This document shows positions 61,023 to 64,000 of a DNA stretch of 64,000 nt, piece after piece. Both the position numbers and the translations under genes were made by a program. Source of the stretch: Rudanella sp031411995 (GTDB taxonomy: Bacteria; Bacteroidota; Bacteroidia; Cytophagales; Spirosomataceae); NCBI GenBank assembly GCA_031411995.1, contig JANOCD010000114.1, positions 372,001 to 436,000 of the forward strand. Direction: 5' to 3'. Below the pieces are notes generated by a model that was given only the letters and a program-made list of their open reading frames with translations, did no database searches and was not told where the DNA came from. Numbering within the stretch: the first letter of the stretch is position 1; each line of letters begins with the position of its first letter.

Positions 61023-62240
61023 ATGACTCCTTCCCGCTCCTACCTCGGCCCGCTGCTGATTATCGGTGCCTTGTTTTTCGTATTTGGCTTCGTCACCTGG
61101 GTCAACAGTGTGCTGATTGCCTTCTTCAAGCAGGCATTCAACCTGAGCACCGTTGGGTCTAACCTCGTTGCCTTTGCGTTCTTTATTTCGTACACGGTGA
61201 TGGCGATTCCGTCGTCGGCGGTGCTGAAACGGACGGGGTTCAAAAACGGGATGTCGCTGGGATTGGGCATCATGGCCATTGGGACGCTGGTGTTTGTGCC
61301 AGCCGCAAAAGCCTTATCGTATCCGCTGTTTTTGGCGGGTCTGTTCCTGATTGGTATTGGCCTGACGGTGTTGCAAACGGCTTCTAACCCCTACGTCACC
61401 ATTCTTGGGCCCCGTGAGTCTGCCGCCCAGCGGATTAGTTTTATGGGTGTGGCCAACAAGCTGGCGGGCATCGCGAGTCAGTTTATTTTTGGGGGCTTGC
61501 TGCTCACCGGAGCCAATGCCGCTGCCGGGTCAGCCAGCCTCGATAAAGTAGTAACACCCTACCTGATTATGACGGGGGTGCTGGTGCTGCTGGCTATTCT
61601 CGTCCGTTTCTCCACCCTCCCCGAGGTTTCCGAAGAACAGGATGACGCGAATGATGCGGGCTTGGCCGATACCCACAACCACACCAGCATTGCCCAGTTT
61701 CCGAGCCTTGTGTTGGGTGTTATTGCGCTGTTCTGTTACGTGGGAGCTGAGGTGATTGCAGGCGACACAATCATCAACTACGGAAAAACTATGGGCTTCT
61801 CCAACGACGAGGCCAACGATTTTACCACTTACACGCTTGCCGGTTTATTAGCGGGGTATCTGCTTGGTATTCTGTGTATTCCGCGCTACATCTCCCAGCA
61901 AAAAGCACTGCTCTATGGGGCTTCGCTGGCCATTTTGTTCACCATGGGTGCCCTGCTCACCGACGGCTATGCGTCTATTTTGTTCGTCTCTCTGCTGGGA
62001 TTTGCCATTGCTCCAGTTTGGCCCGCCGTATGGCCCCTGGCACTAAACAACCTGGGTCGCTTCACCAAATTAGGCTCGGCTCTGCTGATTATGGCCATCG
62101 CGGGCGGTGCGGTGTTGCCACTTTTGCACGGCTACCTGACTGACACTGTCAGCCCAAAAATGGCCTACGCGCTGTTATTACCCCTTTTTGGATTTATTCT
62201 CTACTATGCCATAGCCGGTCACAAGAAGACAAAGTGGTAA
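61023..62240 (+). CDS. Sugar MFS permease of the FucP/GluP type
   Basis: The 405-residue protein has 12 hydrophobic helices and the markers of the fucose/glucose-galactose permease family: LFFVFGFVTWVNSVLIAFFK in helix 1, FFISYTVMAIPSSAVLKRTG, LGLTVLQTASNPYVTILGP-like GIGLTVLQTASNPYVTILGP and AAQRISFMGVANKLAGIASQ. These are proton-linked importers of hexoses or deoxyhexoses in the inner membrane. The SusC gene starting 131 bp downstream on the same strand suggests a sugar uptake route across both membranes. The actual sugar cannot be read from the sequence. Confidence 0.94.
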   Translation: MTPSRSYLGPLLIIGALFFVFGFVTWVNSVLIAFFKQAFNLSTVGSNLVAFAFFISYTVMAIPSSAVLKRTGFKNGMSLGLGIMAIGTLVFVPAAKALSYPLFLAGLFLIGIGLTVLQTASNPYVTILGPRESAAQRISFMGVANKLAGIASQFIFGGLLLTGANAAAGSASLDKVVTPYLIMTGVLVLLAILVRFSTLPEVSEEQDDANDAGLADTHNHTSIAQFPSLVLGVIALFCYVGAEVIAGDTIINYGKTMGFSNDEANDFTTYTLAGLLAGYLLGILCIPRYISQQKALLYGASLAILFTMGALLTDGYASILFVSLLGFAIAPVWPAVWPLALNNLGRFTKLGSALLIMAIAGGAVLPLLHGYLTDTVSPKMAYALLLPLFGFILYYAIAGHKKTKW

Positions 62241-62325
62241 GCAGCACTCACTTGTTATTAAAAAATGGGTCTCTCAGGCACTCATGAGATTTATTGCCTT
62301 TTTTATTCCGACAAAACCGGCCATT

Positions 62326-62353
62326 TTTGTCATTAAAACAAATTTAATTTTTC
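62326..62353 (+). promoter_or_regulatory. Possible promoter of the third SusC gene
   Basis: TTTG (62326-62329), a 16-bp spacer and TAATTTTT (62346-62353, last base off TAnnTTTG) have the same spacing as the candidate promoter of the susC at 25205-28222. The start codon is 18 bp downstream. Confidence 0.4.
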
Positions 62354-62371
62354 ATCAATCTCTTCTACCTA

Positions 62372-64000
62372 TGACGTTTTTTCTACGAAAACTCCTGATG
62401 ATGCTGGTAGTGCTTGGCGCATTTGCTTTTGGGGCAAAGGCACAAGTCGAGCGCGACCCCGGTGGCTTCATTACAGGCAAGGTGACCTCAGCCGAGGATG
62501 GCACCCCCATTCCGGGAGCCAGCATCGTTGTAAAAGGCACCTCACGCGGCACCAACTCCGATGCCAGCGGAAACTTTCGCATCCAGGCTAACGCAGGCCA
62601 GCAACTGCGGGTTAGTTTTATTGGCACTAAAACCATTGAAGTATCGGTGGGAAACACCGCTGTTCTCAACGTGCAGCTAACCTCCGAAGCAGGTACGCTG
62701 AATGAGGTCGTAGTAACAGCACTCGGCATTAAGCAGGAGAAACGTGCGCTTGGTTATGCCATTCAGGAAGTGAAAGGTAACGACCTTGCCGACACCCAAC
62801 GCGACAATTTCCTGAATGCCCTGAACGGTCGGATTGCCGGTGCGTCGATTACGCCTTCCAGCGGTAGCCCCGGTGCCTCTACATCCATTATGTTGCGGGG
62901 CATTAGCTCCATTGGTGGCAACAATCAGCCTTTGTTCGTGGTCGATGGATTGCCCATTGACAACCGGACGTTTGGGCAGGGTGCGCTTGTTTCGGATTCG
63001 CCCAATCGCAACAATGATTACCAGAACCGGGGAGCCGACCTCAACCCCAACGATATCGAGTCGGTTTCGATTTTGAAAGGCCCCGAAGCGTCGGCGTTAT
63101 ATGGTATTGACGCGGCATCAGGAGCCATTGTCATTACCACCAAAAAAGGAGCAGCAGGCCGGGGTAAAATAACTTACGATAATGCCTTCCGGTACGATAA
63201 GCTCTACCGTTTTCCCGCTTATCAGAAAACCTTTGGCCCCGGTGATAATGGTTCGTTTACTACACCCACCCGCTTGTATTTTGGGCCTCGTTATGCACCT
63301 GATGTTGAACTATTCGACAACGTCCAGAATTTTTTCCAGACAGGCTTTACCCAACGCCACAACCTCGGCATCGAAGGCGGCAGCGACCGCACCACCTACC
63401 GCCTGAGCGTGGGTTACACCAATCAGGGTGGCGTGGTGCCGACCACCAAATACGAACGTTTGTCGGTTCGTTTGGGCGGGACAACCAAAATTTCAAACAA
63501 ATTTGAAGCGACATCCAGCTTCAACTTTATCAGCACCAACAACGTAAAAACTAGCCGTGGCAACAGCAGTACGCTGCTCTCGCTGATTTACTGGCCACAG
63601 TTCGTTGATGCCCGTAACTACCTTAACAATGACGGAACTCGCCGACGACTAAACCCGAACAGCGATGCTCAGGACATAGACAATCCGTTTTTCGATGTTT
63701 ACAAAAACAAGAACAGCGACAAAAACAACCGGATTATCGGCAATGTGGCCTTGTCTTATGACCCGGCCACCTGGATTAATGTGAAGGGGCAGGTTGGTGC
63801 CGACGTTTACTCAACCAACGGCAACTTGCTGTTTCACCCTCAATCGAACCGGGCCATTTCAACACGAGGCAGCATCGAAAACTTTACGGATATTAGTCAG
63901 TTGCTCAATGGCCAGTTTTTGGTGAATACCCGCAAGAAAACCGATAAGTTCAGTGTGGGCCTCCTGCTCGGAACCTCGTTTGATGACCGGCGGTATAATG
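62372..64000 (+). CDS. SusC/RagA-family TonB-dependent transporter, 3' end cut by window edge
   Basis: From the ATG at 62372-62374 the frame is open for 543 codons to the window end. It starts with a signal peptide (LMMLVVLGAFAFGAKAQ). A carboxypeptidase-regulatory-like domain (ITGKVTSAEDGTPIPGASIV) is followed by VVVTALGIKQEKRALGYA, the plug (IMLRGISSIGGNNQPLFVVD) and the first barrel strands. The LGIKQEKRALGYAIQEV type of link differs from the other two SusC proteins here and marks a separate subfamily, often with a SusD gene following. It probably works with the sugar permease upstream. Confidence 0.93.

Noticed and set aside
62276..62305. Possible terminator after the sugar permease (AGGCA and TGCCT followed by a T-run)
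   Set aside because: The stem is only 5 bp with a 14-base loop, too weak to call, although the T-run is real.
1..64000. tRNA or rRNA genes, CRISPR arrays, insertion sequences and prophage genes
   Set aside because: I saw no tRNA cloverleaf with a GTTCGA-type loop, no regularly spaced repeats, and no transposase, integrase or phage structural gene. The tail-fibre-like proteins carry signal peptides and are not phage genes.

Overview
The window looks like a chromosomal segment of a Bacteroidota bacterium of the Cytophagales, most like Spirosoma or a close relative; this is an inference from gene content, not a database match. The signs are three SusC-type TonB-dependent receptors and two SusD lipoproteins, many Sec-exported proteins of unknown role, LytTR regulators, TPR histidine kinases, promoter boxes of the TAnnTTTG type and weak ribosome binding sites. 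Base composition is slightly GC-rich by eye, with AT-richer patches around 35.0-36.8 kb and inside alaS (about 52.6-53.7 kb).

0-19.4 kb, all minus strand, is an accessory region for surface and secreted proteins. It holds two DoxX-like membrane proteins flanking a subtilase, three paralogues with CUB-like, YadA-head-like and S74 autochaperone domains, a second tail-fibre-like protein, a papain-like peptidase, a free-standing LytTR regulator, a beta-lactamase-fold hydrolase, a histidine kinase/response regulator pair and a beta-helix protein. Two gene wrecks lie among them: the 3' half of a LytTR gene and the 5' end of a prolyl oligopeptidase gene.

19.7-28.2 kb (minus) is a SusC/SusD operon followed, after a clear intrinsic terminator, by a Ca-dependent phosphoinositide phospholipase C and a beta-propeller/phosphoesterase protein. 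I read it as a candidate phospholipid or phosphoester acquisition locus. A ModE-like regulator lies upstream. 29.0-34.8 kb (minus) is a second SusC/SusD pair headed by a secreted, probably beta-propeller protein.

35.0-36.8 kb (plus) is a two-gene module, an OLD/RecF-like AAA ATPase and a DUF4276 (TOPRIM-like) protein, overlapping by ATGA. It is the best candidate for an uncharacterised defence system. A truncated copy of the 3' end of the DUF1593 gene at 41.1 kb follows its last stop codon by one base. 37-49.5 kb carries a membrane LytTR regulator, an SF1 helicase, two tandem Sde182-like proteins, two GT2 glycosyltransferases, a small repeat protein, a lipoprotein subtilase, a GNAT enzyme and an HpcH/HpaI aldolase.

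49.5-64 kb is more housekeeping-like: a TPR lipoprotein, an exported MTA/SAH nucleosidase, a MerR regulator divergent from an unusually long alaS with a paired palindrome between them, a VWA protein, YceI and MarR, a TMEM175-type channel, an aminotransferase, a sugar MFS permease and a SusC gene cut by the window end. I found no tRNA, rRNA, CRISPR array or recognisable transposase.
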